Shown: positions 1 to 9,159 of the stretch, in pieces
Layout of the letters: each line of letters opens with the position of its first letter
How positions within the stretch are numbered: position 1 is the stretch's first letter
DNA from: Bradyrhizobium genosp. SA-3
GTDB lineage: Bacteria > Pseudomonadota > Alphaproteobacteria > Rhizobiales > Xanthobacteraceae
Direction of reading: 5' to 3'
Assembly (NCBI RefSeq): GCF_004212635.1
Contig: NZ_PSRT01000010.1
Span: forward strand, 33,703 to 97,702
Length of the DNA: 64,000 bases
The notes under the pieces: generated by a model
The model's database searches: none
What the model was told of the DNA's origin: nothing
The model's input: the letters and a program-made list of their open reading frames with translations, nothing else
Position numbers and translations under genes: made by a program

Positions 1-62
1 AGGGCAGCGGACTCAACGGCCCAACTAATGCCGTGCTTACACCACTAAAGCCGCAAGTTGTG

Positions 63-102
63 TCTCCGAAAAGCCACAACAGCGGCAAAACGTAGCAAGT
101 GC
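63..102 (-). promoter_or_regulatory. Upstream module shared with the omp gene at 190-960
   Basis: The 16-base string at 63-78 (TCTCCGAAAAGCCACA) recurs with one change at 1075-1090, and both are followed about 19 bases later by AAGTGC (97-102 and 1110-1115). The second copy lies 115 bases upstream of the outer-membrane protein start. This copy is therefore probably the promoter region of a related leftward gene starting just outside the window. What the motif binds is unknown. Confidence 0.4.
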
Positions 103-130
103 CAACCTATTGTTCCGGTTTAGGACCGCA

Positions 131-163
131 AAAAACAAAAGGGCCGGCACGAGGCCGACCCTT
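131..163 (-). terminator. Rho-independent terminator of the outer-membrane protein gene
   Basis: On the minus strand an AAGGG-T-CGGC / GCCG-G-CCCTT hairpin with one internal mismatch is followed directly by a T-rich tail (TTTTGTTTTTTG). It lies about 27 bases after the stop codon at 190. Confidence 0.75.
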
Positions 164-189
164 GATCTCTAAATGATATCAGGCAGATA

Positions 190-960
190 TCAGTACTTCG
201 CGATGAGCGGACCGCCCCAGCGGTAGTTCACCCGGATCATGCCGATATCGACATCCTGGCTGATGCGCTCGGAGCGAGTGACAACACCGAGCGGCGCACC
301 GACGAAATTGCCGGACCCGGTGAAGTTGATCGTGCGGTTGCCGAGGAAGATGTGGTCGTACTCGAAGCCGACCGACCAGTTCGGCGCGAATCCGAACTCG
401 ATGCCCGCGCCCACGGTGCCGCCCCAACGGGTCTCGTTGGCCCGGTCGAACTCGAGGCCTGTCGCCAAATCGAAGGTCCGATAGCGATCACCGACAACGG
501 CGCCGCCGCCCTTCACGTAGAGCAGCACGTTGTTCCAGGCGTAGCCGACCTGGCCGGTGATCAAACCGAACGAGTCAATCTTCGAGCGGTTGCGAAGGGC
601 GAACAGCGCGCTGACATTGTCGCCAGAAAAGTCTGCCCAGTTGCCCTGGCCCTCGAAGCCGAACACCCAATTGGCCGACTGCCAGCGATAGCCAACCTGG
701 CCACCGACCGTGCCGCCCGTCGCGTTGTGACAGCCTTCTCCGACCAGAGCGCCAGTTCCCGGCGACACGAAGTCCCAGCACTTGTGGCTGGTGCCGCCGC
801 CGCCGTTGATACCGATGTAGAAGCCGCTCCAGTCGTAGATGGCGGCGACCATCGGCGGCGGAGCTTTGGTGTAGGGGCGCGCAGCGAGATCCGCCGCACT
901 TGCAGGAGCCGACAGGCCCAACGCGATTGCACCGATTGCACCAAACAGAATTTTATTCAT
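190..960 (-). CDS. Outer-membrane beta-barrel protein (Omp25/Omp31-like)
   Basis: A 256-residue outer-membrane protein of the small beta-barrel family (Omp25/Omp31 type) that is abundant in Rhizobiales. The N-terminus is a signal peptide (MNKILFGAIGAIALGLSAPA, cleavage near ASAADL). It is followed by the typical ...YDWSGFYIGINGGG segment at the start of the mature barrel. Alternating hydrophobic and polar stretches run to the end (IGMIRVNYRWGGPLIAKY). I chose the ATG at 960 over the longer frame because GGGGAGA sits just upstream and the signal peptide starts there. It is followed by a terminator (131-163). The upstream region shares a motif with the left window edge, suggesting a tandem paralog. 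The family is certain; substrate or transport role is not. Confidence 0.9.
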   Translation of the reverse strand: MNKILFGAIGAIALGLSAPASAADLAARPYTKAPPPMVAAIYDWSGFYIGINGGGGTSHKCWDFVSPGTGALVGEGCHNATGGTVGGQVGYRWQSANWVFGFEGQGNWADFSGDNVSALFALRNRSKIDSFGLITGQVGYAWNNVLLYVKGGGAVVGDRYRTFDLATGLEFDRANETRWGGTVGAGIEFGFAPNWSVGFEYDHIFLGNRTINFTGSGNFVGAPLGVVTRSERISQDVDIGMIRVNYRWGGPLIAKY

Positions 961-1074
961 TGCAGTCTCCCCAGTTTCGTCCGCTTCTTCACGTCCCCGA
1001 AGCGGTTGATCAGGCGCGACGCCCATATGAACTAAGTCCGACTCAACCGTAGCCTAAGGAGTGGGCAAAGTCCG

Positions 1075-1115
1075 TCTCCGAAATGCCACACTCGCAAACC
1101 GATTGAACCAAGTGC
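1075..1115 (-). promoter_or_regulatory. Upstream module of the omp gene, second copy
   Basis: TCTCCGAAATGCCACA at 1075-1090 plus AAGTGC at 1110-1115 repeats the arrangement at 63-102 with nearly equal spacing. It lies 115 bases upstream of the leftward outer-membrane protein gene. It is likely a conserved promoter or regulator site, but no known box was recognised. Confidence 0.4.
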
Positions 1116-1241
1116 AACTTGATGAATGTTAAGTAGTTTTTACCGTTTCTCGGGAACCCAAAAAGTTCCATCCGGGGGCTGCTTTTTTTTCATCGTCATC
1201 GTGGCCGGACTGAGCCCAATGGCCGCCCGATCGTCCACAAA

Positions 1242-1256
1242 GAACAAATCTGGAAC
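1242..1256 (+). promoter_or_regulatory. LexA (SOS) box upstream of ssb
   Basis: GAACAAATCTGGAAC is an exact match to the direct-repeat GAAC-N7-GAAC (equivalently GTTC-N7-GTTC) box used by LexA in alphaproteobacteria. It is 157 bases upstream of the ssb start and lies in the 452-base gap between the divergent omp gene and ssb. SOS control of ssb is the natural inference. Confidence 0.7.
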
Positions 1257-1412
1257 GAAACGGATGGCGATGCTATATGTGGGGATAACCCTGGGGGTGA
1301 TGGGCTGAGCGGCGTCCGCAAGCGTATAGGGTCGCCTCAACGGAGCGGCGGAGGAACGCGAGGAGCGGACTTTCACCTTTGAAATTCAGTGGCATTGGAG
1401 TGGAGAGCGGCG

Positions 1413-1907
1413 ATGGCGGGAAGCGTCAACAAGGTCATTCTGGTTGGAAATCTCGGCAAGGATCCCGAAATCCGCCGCACCCAGGACGGGCGGCCGATCG
1501 CGAATTTGAGCGTCGCCACCTCGGAGACATGGCGCGACAAGAATACCGGCGAGCGCAAGGAAAAGACCGAGTGGCATCGCGTCGTGATCTTCAATGAAGG
1601 GCTGTGCAAGGTTGCCGAGCAGTACCTGAAGAAGGGCGCCAAGGTTTACATCGAGGGCGCGCTCCAGACCCGCAAATGGACCGACCAGAGCGGCGTCGAA
1701 AAGTACTCGACCGAGGTCGTGCTCCAGGGCTTCAACTCGACGCTGACAATGCTCGACGGCCGCGGCGGCGGCGGAGGAGGCGGCAGCTTCGGCGATGAGC
1801 CGGGCGGGGATTTCGGCTCCTCCGGTCCCGTCAGCAGCGCGCCGCGTCGCCCTGTTGCCGCCGGCGGTGGTCGCAACAGCGACATGGACGACGATATCCC
1901 GTTCTGA
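1413..1907 (+). CDS. ssb: Single-stranded DNA-binding protein
   Basis: SSB coats single-stranded DNA in replication, repair and recombination and recruits partner enzymes through its acidic tail. The 164-residue protein has the OB-fold start [20 protein letters not shown], the [18 protein letters not shown] strand, a long Gly-rich disordered linker (about residues 118-155) and the canonical C-terminal DDDIPF hook. The ATG at 1413 is preceded by a purine-rich TGGAGAG at 6 bases and matches the family start; the upstream in-frame GTG at 1389 is less likely. A LexA box lies upstream (1242-1256) and a hairpin terminator downstream (1992-2016), so it is probably monocistronic. Confidence 0.97.
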   Translation: MAGSVNKVILVGNLGKDPEIRRTQDGRPIANLSVATSETWRDKNTGERKEKTEWHRVVIFNEGLCKVAEQYLKKGAKVYIEGALQTRKWTDQSGVEKYSTEVVLQGFNSTLTMLDGRGGGGGGGSFGDEPGGDFGSSGPVSSAPRRPVAAGGGRNSDMDDDIPF

Positions 1908-2266
1908 GAACACGGATCGCGCGGCCAAGGCGCATTGCCTGATCGGGCTGCGTTTGGCGTGTCGTGTCAGCAATTTCTACTAATCGGCGGGGCGGGCTCG
2001 GATTTTCCGGGCCCGCTTCATGTTCGACGTGAACTCGGACTGCGCCGTGGCAAACAGTCTGACCGGGCCCGCTCGCGGCGCGGTTTTCCAGGCGTGAGAG
2101 GTCATTTTGGAAGGGCGATTCCGGGCCTCTCGGGAGCAGTGCTCGGAAGGGCTTAAGTTGTTGGAAAAATAGGCGGAAAAATCGCTTGCCCGGACCTTCG
2201 CGAGGGTGGTTATCCGGCCCCCAATGCGCTATATGATTCCCAGATAAAACCTCACCGGATTTCCCC
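1908..2266. other. Intergenic region between ssb and gyrA
   Basis: No gene is visible. It holds the ssb terminator hairpin (1992-2016) and the gyrA promoter area. An AT-richer stretch (ATATGATTC, about 2231-2239) could be a -10 region, but I could not define a -35. Confidence 0.5.
1992..2016 (+). terminator. Hairpin downstream of ssb
   Basis: GCGGGCTCGG - ATTTT - CCGGGCCCGC forms a 10-bp stem (one G-U pair) with a 5-base loop, followed by TTC only. It is a likely terminator with a weak T-tract. Confidence 0.55.
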
Positions 2267-5011
2267 TTGGCTGACGACGACAACAAGCCCGGCGACCAGC
2301 CGGCGCAACCCTCGGACATTCGCCCCGTCTCCATCCTCGACGAGATGAAGAAGTCCTATCTCGATTACGCCATGAGCGTGATCGTGTCGCGTGCGCTGCC
2401 CGATGCGCGCGACGGCCTGAAGCCGGTGCACCGCCGCATCCTGTTCTCGATGAACGAGGAAGGCTATACGCCGGACAAGAAGCACAAGAAGTCGGCCGGT
2501 ATCGTCGGCGACGTCATGGGCCAATACCATCCGCATGGCGACCAGGCGATCTACGACGCGCTGGTGCGCATGGCGCAGCCTTTCTCGATGCGCGAACTGC
2601 TGGTGGACGGGCAGGGCAATTTCGGCTCGGTCGACGGCGATCCGCCGGCGGCGATGCGCTACACCGAGTCGCGCCTGACCAAGATCGCGCTGAAGCTGCT
2701 CGACGACATCGACAACGAGACCGTCGACTTCCAGGACAATTACGACGGCTCGACCAAGGAGCCGGTGGTCCTGCCGGCGCGGTTCCCGAACCTGCTGGTC
2801 AACGGCGCCGGCGGCATCGCGGTCGGCATGGCCACCAATATCCCGCCGCACAATCTCGGCGAGGTCATCGATGCCTGCCTGGCGTTGATCGACAATCCGT
2901 CGCTGACCATCGAGGAACTCAACAACATCATCCCGGGCCCGGATTTCCCGACCGGCGGCATCATCCTGGGCCGCCAGGGCATCCGCAGCGCCTACCATCT
3001 CGGCCGCGGCTCCATCGTGATGCGCGGCAAGGTCACGTTCGAGACGATCCGCAAGGAGCGCGAGGCGATCGTCATCACCGAGATCCCCTATCAGGTGAAC
3101 AAGGCGACGATGGTCGAGCGCATCGCCGAGCTCTACAAGGAAAAGAAGATCGAGGGCATCTCCGATCTGCGCGACGAGTCCGACCGCGAGGGCTACCGTG
3201 TCGTCGTCGAGCTCAAGCGCGATGCCGTGCCCGACGTGGTGCTGAATCAGCTCTACAAGTTCACGCCGCTCCAGACCAGCTTCGGCGTCAACGCCGTCGC
3301 GCTCGATTCCGGCCGTCCGCAGACGATGAACCTGAAGGATATGCTGACGATCTTCGTCGGCTTCCGCGAGCAGGTCGTCACGCGCCGGACCAAGTACAAG
3401 CTGCGCAAGGCGCGCGAGCGCGCGCATGAGCAGGTCGGCCTCGCCATCGCGGTCGCCAACATCGACGAGATTATCAAGGTGATCCGCACCTCGCCGACGC
3501 CGGCCGCTGCGCGCGACACCCTGATGACGCGCGACTGGCCGGCGCGCGACGTCGAGGACATCATCACGCTGATCGACGATCCGCGCCACCGCATCAACGC
3601 GGACGGCACCATCCGCCTGTCGCTGGACCAGGCCAAGGCCATCCTGGAACTGCGCCTGGCACGTCTCACTGCGCTCGGCCGCGACGAGATCGGCGACGAG
3701 CTGTCAAAACTCGCCGGCGAGATCGGCGACTATCTCGAGATCCTGCGCTCGCGCGCCCGCATTCTCGAGATCATCAAGACCGAGCTCGCCGAGGTGAAGG
3801 CCGAGTTCGCCACGCCGCGCCGCACCGTGATCATGGAGCAGGAAGGCGAGGTCGAGGACGAGGACCTGATCCAGCGCGAGGACATGGTCGTCACCGTCTC
3901 GCACGCCGGCTACGTCAAGCGCGTGCCGCTGTCGGCCTACCGGGCGCAGCGCCGCGGCGGCAAGGGCCGCGCCGGCATGCAGACCCGTGACGAGGATTTC
4001 GTCAGCCGCCTGTTCGTGGCCTCCACGCACACGCCGGTGCTGTTCTTCTCCTCGCGCGGCCAGGTCTACAAGGAAAAGGTCTGGCGCCTGCCGATGGCCG
4101 CGCCGAACGCGCGCGGCAAGGCGCTGATCAACATTCTGCCGCTGGAGCAGGGCGAGCGCATCACCACCATCATGCCGCTGCCCGAGGATGAATCGACCTG
4201 GGGCAACCTCGACGTGATGTTCGCCACTACAGGCGGCAACGTGCGGCGCAACAAGCTGTCCGACTTCGTCGACGTCCGCCGTTCCGGCATCATCGCGATG
4301 AAGCTCGACGACAACGAGGCGATCGTCGACGTCCAGATCTGCACCGAGCGCGACGACGTGCTGCTGACCGCCGCCGGCGGCCAGTGCATCCGCTTCCCTG
4401 TCACCGACGTGCGCGTGTTCACCGGGCGTACCTCGATGGGCGTGCGCGGCATCGCGCTTGGCGAGGGCGACAAGGTGATTTCGCTGGCGATCCTGCGCCA
4501 TGTCGAGACCACCTCGGACGAGCGCTCGGCCTACCTGAAGATGCGCCGTGCGGTCGCAGGCGAAGCTGCCACTGAGGAGACCGCCGCGGACGGAGAGGCC
4601 GAGGAGGCCTCCGGCAGCTTCCAGCTGGCCCAGGAGCGTTACGCCGAGATGTCTGCGCAGGAGCAGGTCGTGCTCACCGTGTCGGTCAACGGCTACGGCA
4701 AGCGCACCTCGTCCTACGAGTACCGCACCACGGGCCGCGGCGGCAAAGGCATCGTCGCCATGAGCGTCAACAACCGCAACGGCAACCTCGTGGCGTCGTT
4801 CCCGGTGGAAGATGCCGACCAGATCATGCTGGTCACCGACAAGGGCCAGCTGATCCGCTGTCCAGTCGAAGGCATCCGCATCGCCGGCCGCTCGACGCAG
4901 GGCGTGATCGTGTTCGACACGGCCGAGGACGAGCACGTCGTCTCGGTCGAGCACATCACGGAAGAGGCCGAGAGCGGGAATGGAGAGAACGGCAACGGCG
5001 GCGGAGCCTAG
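2267..5011 (+). CDS. gyrA: DNA gyrase subunit A
   Basis: GyrA breaks and rejoins DNA in the A2B2 gyrase that introduces negative supercoils. The protein has 914 residues. The catalytic tyrosine is Tyr132 in [10 protein letters not shown]. The breakage-reunion core spans about residues 30-535, and the GyrA box QRRGGKG (about 560-566) opens the wrapping C-terminal domain. That domain carries an acidic Glu/Ala-rich insertion (about 760-785). The start appears to be TTG at 2267: no ATG or GTG lies in the right place and the [16 protein letters not shown] motif begins 25 residues in. The position equivalent to E. coli Ser83 is Gln93, while Asp87 is retained as Asp97. The gene stands alone, with a palindromic repeat and a terminator after it. 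Confidence 0.97.
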   Translation: MADDDNKPGDQPAQPSDIRPVSILDEMKKSYLDYAMSVIVSRALPDARDGLKPVHRRILFSMNEEGYTPDKKHKKSAGIVGDVMGQYHPHGDQAIYDALVRMAQPFSMRELLVDGQGNFGSVDGDPPAAMRYTESRLTKIALKLLDDIDNETVDFQDNYDGSTKEPVVLPARFPNLLVNGAGGIAVGMATNIPPHNLGEVIDACLALIDNPSLTIEELNNIIPGPDFPTGGIILGRQGIRSAYHLGRGSIVMRGKVTFETIRKEREAIVITEIPYQVNKATMVERIAELYKEKKIEGISDLRDESDREGYRVVVELKRDAVPDVVLNQLYKFTPLQTSFGVNAVALDSGRPQTMNLKDMLTIFVGFREQVVTRRTKYKLRKARERAHEQVGLAIAVANIDEIIKVIRTSPTPAAARDTLMTRDWPARDVEDIITLIDDPRHRINADGTIRLSLDQAKAILELRLARLTALGRDEIGDELSKLAGEIGDYLEILRSRARILEIIKTELAEVKAEFATPRRTVIMEQEGEVEDEDLIQREDMVVTVSHAGYVKRVPLSAYRAQRRGGKGRAGMQTRDEDFVSRLFVASTHTPVLFFSSRGQVYKEKVWRLPMAAPNARGKALINILPLEQGERITTIMPLPEDESTWGNLDVMFATTGGNVRRNKLSDFVDVRRSGIIAMKLDDNEAIVDVQICTERDDVLLTAAGGQCIRFPVTDVRVFTGRTSMGVRGIALGEGDKVISLAILRHVETTSDERSAYLKMRRAVAGEAATEETAADGEAEEASGSFQLAQERYAEMSAQEQVVLTVSVNGYGKRTSSYEYRTTGRGGKGIVAMSVNNRNGNLVASFPVEDADQIMLVTDKGQLIRCPVEGIRIAGRSTQGVIVFDTAEDEHVVSVEHITEEAESGNGENGNGGGA

Positions 5012-5012
5012 C

Positions 5013-5057
5013 GCATGATCCGGAAAAGCGCGCAGCGGTTTTCCGAAAAGATCATGC
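5013..5057. repeat. Palindromic intergenic repeat (GCATGATC...GATCATGC family)
   Basis: GCATGATCCGGAAAA ... TTTTCCGAAAAGATCATGC is a nested palindrome directly after the gyrA stop. This is a very common rhizobial intergenic palindrome. It may act as an RNA hairpin at the gyrA 3' end. Confidence 0.75.
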
Positions 5058-5066
5058 TCAAACAAT

Positions 5067-5103
5067 AAGCGCGATGACGATTCATCCTGATCTCATCGCG
5101 CTT
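5067..5103. terminator. Convergent terminator between gyrA and the esterase gene
   Basis: AAGCGCGATGA and TCATCGCGCTT form an 11-bp perfect stem with a 15-base loop. The esterase stop codon (5082-5084) lies in the loop. The hairpin can serve both convergent genes. Confidence 0.6.
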
Positions 5104-6029
5104 TCGGCTGGCCCGGGAGCCGACGAAGCTGTATCGCAACGGTGGTTGGAGATGAATTCTCCGATCTGAGTGATGGCCGCATGGGCTTCCGGCAGCACCG
5201 GAACGAATAGCTGGAAGACGTGCGGCATGCGCGGCCAGACCTCCAGGCGGCTCCGCGGATTACCTTGTTTCAGCTTGTCGGCCATGCGGACCGCGTCATC
5301 CCGCAGGATCTCGTCGCTGCCGACATGGATCAGCACCGGCGGAAGGCCGAACGCATCGCCATAGAGCGGCGAGGCATGGGGGTTATACGGGTCGGCGCCT
5401 GCCAGATAGCAACGCACGAATTCCGGAACATCGCGCACGTTCAACATCGGATCTGATGCGGCATTCTCGATCAACGAGGGCGCGGTGAGCGCGAGATCGG
5501 TCCAGGGCGACATGGCAACGGCGGCGGCAGGAAGCGGCTTGCGTTCGTCACGCAGCCTCAGGAGAAGGCACAGGGCCAATCCTCCACCGGCTGAATCACC
5601 CATCACGAACAATTCGCCTGGATCGCCCGTCTCGCCGGCGAGCCAGAGAAAACCCGCTACGGCGTCGTCCAGTGCGGCCGGAAACGGATGTTCGGGGGCG
5701 AGGCGATATTCAAGGGCCCAGACCGTCGATTTGGTCACATTCGCAATGCGCCAGGTGAAATGCCGGTAGTAGATCGGCGCGCCCGAGACATAGGCGCCGC
5801 CATGAAGATATAGCACGTTGCGTCCCGGCTGCGACGCCGGGGTGGCGATCCGGTGTAGTCTGAGGTGACTGGCCTGCACGACGCTTGTCTTTGTGCTGCG
5901 TGGCGGACGAGGCACCCATCGCTCCATGCGATGCATGTTGGCCCGCCACGTCCCGACATCGAATGGCTGACGGTGCCGTTTCAGGAACATGCGGATACCG
6001 AGACGCAGCATTTCCGCGCGCAAGCTCAT
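5082..6029 (-). CDS. Alpha/beta hydrolase, HSL-type esterase
   Basis: A 315-residue carboxylesterase of the hormone-sensitive-lipase group; such enzymes hydrolyse short to medium acyl esters. It has the oxyanion motif HGGAY (76-80) and the nucleophile elbow GDSAGG (Ser146). The triad is completed by Asp239 (HVGSDEILRDDA) and His270 (RMPHVFQ). No signal peptide is seen, so it is probably cytoplasmic. The start at 6029 is chosen for the AAGAGGA upstream and the MSLRAEMLRLGIRMFL N-terminus; the frame is open further upstream without support. It is the last gene of a leftward unit: acyltransferase, ABC permease, ABC ATPase, esterase (31-base gap to the ATPase). The substrate is unknown, but the context suggests an acylated exported compound. 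Confidence 0.9.
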   Translation of the reverse strand: MSLRAEMLRLGIRMFLKRHRQPFDVGTWRANMHRMERWVPRPPRSTKTSVVQASHLRLHRIATPASQPGRNVLYLHGGAYVSGAPIYYRHFTWRIANVTKSTVWALEYRLAPEHPFPAALDDAVAGFLWLAGETGDPGELFVMGDSAGGGLALCLLLRLRDERKPLPAAAVAMSPWTDLALTAPSLIENAASDPMLNVRDVPEFVRCYLAGADPYNPHASPLYGDAFGLPPVLIHVGSDEILRDDAVRMADKLKQGNPRSRLEVWPRMPHVFQLFVPVLPEAHAAITQIGEFISNHRCDTASSAPGPAESAMRSG

Positions 6030-6060
6030 GGTGCGTCCTCTTGCTTCATTCGCTTGGTTC

Positions 6061-6795
6061 TTACGGCCTGAATGCGGCCGCCTTTGGCAGGTGCAGCCGC
6101 TCGGGTTCGCCGGATCCGGTGTCGACCAGCAGGCCATCCTCGATCTCGACGATGCGATCCGCAAAGGGAATGACCCGCGGATCATGCGTCACGACGAGCA
6201 CGGCGCGCTCGCGCTGATGGGCTGCATCGGCGAGAATCCGCATGATGCTTCGCCCGTTATTGCCGTCGAGCGCGGCAGTTGGCTCGTCGGCGAGAATGAC
6301 CGAGGGATTGGCGACAAAGGCTCGCGCGATCGCGACCCTCTGCTGCTCACCGCCGCTGAGCTCGCCCGGCAAGGTATCGGCCTTCTGCTCCAGACCGACC
6401 AGGTTCAGCGCTTCCCGCGCCCGTTTCCCGGCTTTGCGTCCACGCTCATGACGGATGTCAAGGGCGAGTTGCACGTTCTGTGCAGCGGTGAGCGTCGGAA
6501 ACAGATGATAGGACTGGAACACAAAGCCGATATGGTCGCGCCTGATTCTGGCCAGTCCCTCCTTGTCGACGCCCGACGTGGGAGTACCGCACACGGTGAG
6601 CGTGCCCGAACTTGGTGCCAGCATGCATCCGAGTACGAGCAGCAGCGTCGTCTTGCCGCTGCCCGACGGTCCCATCAGCAGTGTGAACTCGCCGCGTCGC
6701 AGCGTGAGGTCGATCCCGCGCAGCGCCTTCACCTCGCCAGCGCCACGCCCAAGCGTTTTCTTGATCGCGGTGGCCTCAATGATGATTTCGTTCAT
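6061..6795 (-). CDS. ABC transporter ATP-binding protein (MacB/DevA/LolD type)
   Basis: A 244-residue ATPase that should energise the adjacent FtsX-type permease. It has Walker A GPSGSGKT (42-49), Q-loop Gln94 (FVFQSYHLFP), signature LSGGEQQR (146-153), Walker B ILADEP with Glu171, and the switch histidine in VVTHDPR. The FQSYHLFPTLTAAQNV stretch is typical of the LolD/MacB/DevA group. The start ATG at 6795 overlaps the permease stop by four bases (ATGA), so the two are translationally coupled. No periplasmic adaptor (HlyD/DevB type) is encoded nearby, which is unusual for DevBCA-like exporters. Confidence 0.93.
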   Translation of the reverse strand: MNEIIIEATAIKKTLGRGAGEVKALRGIDLTLRRGEFTLLMGPSGSGKTTLLLVLGCMLAPSSGTLTVCGTPTSGVDKEGLARIRRDHIGFVFQSYHLFPTLTAAQNVQLALDIRHERGRKAGKRAREALNLVGLEQKADTLPGELSGGEQQRVAIARAFVANPSVILADEPTAALDGNNGRSIMRILADAAHQRERAVLVVTHDPRVIPFADRIVEIEDGLLVDTGSGEPERLHLPKAAAFRP

Positions 6796-7925
6796 CGCAT
6801 GAATACCGTTGCTGGATCGATCCGCACCACACGCACGATTGCGCCGATCGCCGACGCTACGCACATCACGACCGTCAGCACGAACAGGGCTGCAATTAGC
6901 CACGGCGTGATGACGATGGGCAACGCGCTCTTGGCAGTCACCTCCACAACGACAGCGCCGATCGCAGTCGCAATGATGAAGCCGATGATCGCGTTGAGGA
7001 GCGCCTGATAGATGATGACCCTGTAGATATATGCATTCGACGAACCCATTGCCCGCAGGGTGGCGAATTCACTGAGGTGATCCTTGGTGCTCGAATAGAG
7101 CGTTTGCGCGACGATGACGGTGCCGACGATCACTCCCAGCAATGCGCCGGCAAACAGCGCAGCGCCGGCGCCTGTCCCGAACAGCCAGAACGAGCGGCTA
7201 CGGCTGCGGAATTCATCCGTCGTAAGCACCTCGTGCTCACCAACCTGAGCTCGAACGGCCTTAAGAACTGTGTCGCGATCGGCGTCGGGCTTGAGGCGAA
7301 CCAGGAGATCGCTGGCGCGATCGGGAAAGGTTCCGGTGTAGGTGCGAGCGTTTTTCAGGTCGACGAAGACATAGGGCGTCGTGGTGAATGAGCGGATGCC
7401 ATCGGTCAAGGCCACGACCTTCACGCGGCGGCCGCGGATCTCGGCCGTTGATCCGATTTTTGAGACGCCGAGGCGATCGTAGTAGGAGCGGTCGACGACT
7501 ACGGCTCCATTTTGCGACAGCGCGCGAACGTCACCCTCGACCACGTTCCATGGCCTCAGGCTTCCATCACGCAAATCGGCGCCGACAACAAAGATGGGTG
7601 TCAACTCGCCGCTCTCGAGGCGCCAGTCCGAGAAGCCGATGACCAGCGGGACCACGGAGGCGACGCCATCGACGGATGCGACCTTGTCGCGCAGCTTCGC
7701 ATCCAGCAGCGAAGGATCCTCAAAGCATTTCGCTCCCTTCGGCAGCACCCAGAGATCGGCTGACGCATGGTCGATCATCGTTGTCACCATGCGACCGAAG
7801 CCCAGGAACAGGCCCATCTGGATCATCACCAGGACGACCGAAAATACGATGCCTACGAGTGTCGCGACAAAACGCAGGCGATCGTGGAAGAGATTGCGGG
7901 ACGCGAGCGTCGGGACCAGTGACAT
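6792..7925 (-). CDS. ABC transporter permease, FtsX/MacB (DevC-like) family
   Basis: A 377-residue inner-membrane permease with the MacB/FtsX layout. One N-terminal membrane helix (about 18-42) is followed by a large extracytoplasmic domain (about 45-240) and three C-terminal helices (about 255-280, 305-335, 345-370). The motif ASADLWVLPKGAKCFEDPS resembles the DevC subgroup of heterocyst glycolipid and related exporters. It overlaps the ATPase gene by ATGA and begins 10 bases after the acyltransferase stop. These transporters move substrates from the membrane outer face or periplasm by mechanotransmission; the cargo here is unknown. Confidence 0.9.
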   Translation of the reverse strand: MSLVPTLASRNLFHDRLRFVATLVGIVFSVVLVMIQMGLFLGFGRMVTTMIDHASADLWVLPKGAKCFEDPSLLDAKLRDKVASVDGVASVVPLVIGFSDWRLESGELTPIFVVGADLRDGSLRPWNVVEGDVRALSQNGAVVVDRSYYDRLGVSKIGSTAEIRGRRVKVVALTDGIRSFTTTPYVFVDLKNARTYTGTFPDRASDLLVRLKPDADRDTVLKAVRAQVGEHEVLTTDEFRSRSRSFWLFGTGAGAALFAGALLGVIVGTVIVAQTLYSSTKDHLSEFATLRAMGSSNAYIYRVIIYQALLNAIIGFIIATAIGAVVVEVTAKSALPIVITPWLIAALFVLTVVMCVASAIGAIVRVVRIDPATVFMR

Positions 7926-7935
7926 GGACGTTCCG

Positions 7936-9159
7936 TCATCGAGGTTGATCTGAGATAGCGCCCTTGCCCGGGAGTCTGGAATGCCGGTGCACCAGCAGTC
8001 TGACGCCTGCGGCGAGGAATCCGCTCGCGGCCCAGCTCAGAGCCAGTGCCACGATGAGGACGAACGCGGCTTTGGCGACGGCATTCAGTCTCGTGCCGAG
8101 CAGCGCATATTGCAGCCACAGCACGAACGGGTAATGCGTGAGGTAGATGCCGTAGGCATTGGTCGAAAGACTATCGGCGAGCGCCGAGCGGCGACGCAAC
8201 AATGCCAGCGAACTGGCCACGAAAGCGATCACGCCTGTTGCGCATGCAGGCGGAAAGGCGAAAGCCGCGGCGAGACGGTATACGGGCGGGCTGGCATTCC
8301 AATCCGGCATCGTCAGCGAGGTCAGCCCGCCCCATAGTGCAAAGCAGGCACATGCTGCGGCAACCCAGGTGGGCCAGTGGCGCGCGAGTGGGCCGTCGAT
8401 GCGGAAGATACTGCGATCGCAGCCGTAGCCGCCGATGGCGAGTCCCGCAGAGAAATAGAGGAGATAGTGCAGCGGGCGGCTTAGCTGGAAAGACAATGGG
8501 CCGAGAAAGGTCCATTCCCAGGGCGTGAAGATCATTGCGAGGGGGACATAGGCCAGTGCCGACAGACTGGTCAGACCTGCGAAGAGGAGCAGGGGACGAT
8601 CGTCGCACTTGGCGACGATGAGGCTCGCGGCTCGTGGCCACGATGGCACGAGCTCATGCAGCGCTGCAGCCAGTCCGCTGAGCAGCAGAAGCTGCCACAA
8701 GAACCATTGCGGGCCCGAGGGCCACATCGGCAAAGCGCGCCAATGCTGCCAAAATGCCGCAGGCGACGTGTCGGTCGCGGTCGTCAGATAGGAGGCGTAG
8801 TACGCCACCGGACTAAGGAGGGCGACCGCCAGGACGAAGGGCAATCCAATTCGCCACCAGCGCTCCGCGAGATAGGCGGGGCCACCCTTGCGGATGAGGC
8901 CGTGCGGGGTGAACAGGCCCGCCAAAAGGAACATCAGGGACATCAAGCTGACGTCCTGCCATGCGCAGAACAGGTCCAGCCCGAACCAGCGCTCGCGGTC
9001 GATGATCGGAAACGCGATCCACCGATAGGGCGGCGCGTCGAAGGCGAACGGATGCGGCGGCTGAGAGGCGAGGTAGGGAAGGGCCGAATGGAAGGCGACC
9101 ACGATCAGGATGACGACAGCGCGCAAGTTGCTGAATGTGACGTTGGCGCCAGGGTTCAT
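7936..9159 (-). CDS. Acyltransferase 3 family membrane protein
   Basis: A 407-residue integral membrane O-acyltransferase of the acyltransferase-3 (OafA/ExoZ/NodX-like) family. It has about ten hydrophobic segments, the early His of VVAFHSALPYL (the family's catalytic-type histidine) and the C-terminal NAYGIYLTHYPFVLWLQ signature. Members transfer acetyl or other acyl groups to exported sugars, lipids or antibiotics. The start is uncertain: ATG at 9159 is the first ATG before the conserved NLRAVVILIVVAFHS segment; a GTG lies nine bases upstream and neither has a clear ribosome-binding site. It heads the unit with the ABC pair and esterase, and an acylated substrate passed to the exporter is the simplest joint hypothesis. 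Confidence 0.85.
   Translation of the reverse strand: MNPGANVTFSNLRAVVILIVVAFHSALPYLASQPPHPFAFDAPPYRWIAFPIIDRERWFGLDLFCAWQDVSLMSLMFLLAGLFTPHGLIRKGGPAYLAERWWRIGLPFVLAVALLSPVAYYASYLTTATDTSPAAFWQHWRALPMWPSGPQWFLWQLLLLSGLAAALHELVPSWPRAASLIVAKCDDRPLLLFAGLTSLSALAYVPLAMIFTPWEWTFLGPLSFQLSRPLHYLLYFSAGLAIGGYGCDRSIFRIDGPLARHWPTWVAAACACFALWGGLTSLTMPDWNASPPVYRLAAAFAFPPACATGVIAFVASSLALLRRRSALADSLSTNAYGIYLTHYPFVLWLQYALLGTRLNAVAKAAFVLIVALALSWAASGFLAAGVRLLVHRHSRLPGKGAISDQPR

Noticed and set aside
2252..3589. A long open frame on the opposite strand of gyrA (and another at 3704-5065)
   Set aside because: Arg/Asp/His-rich translation without protein-like motifs; this is the usual antisense open frame in GC-rich codon usage.
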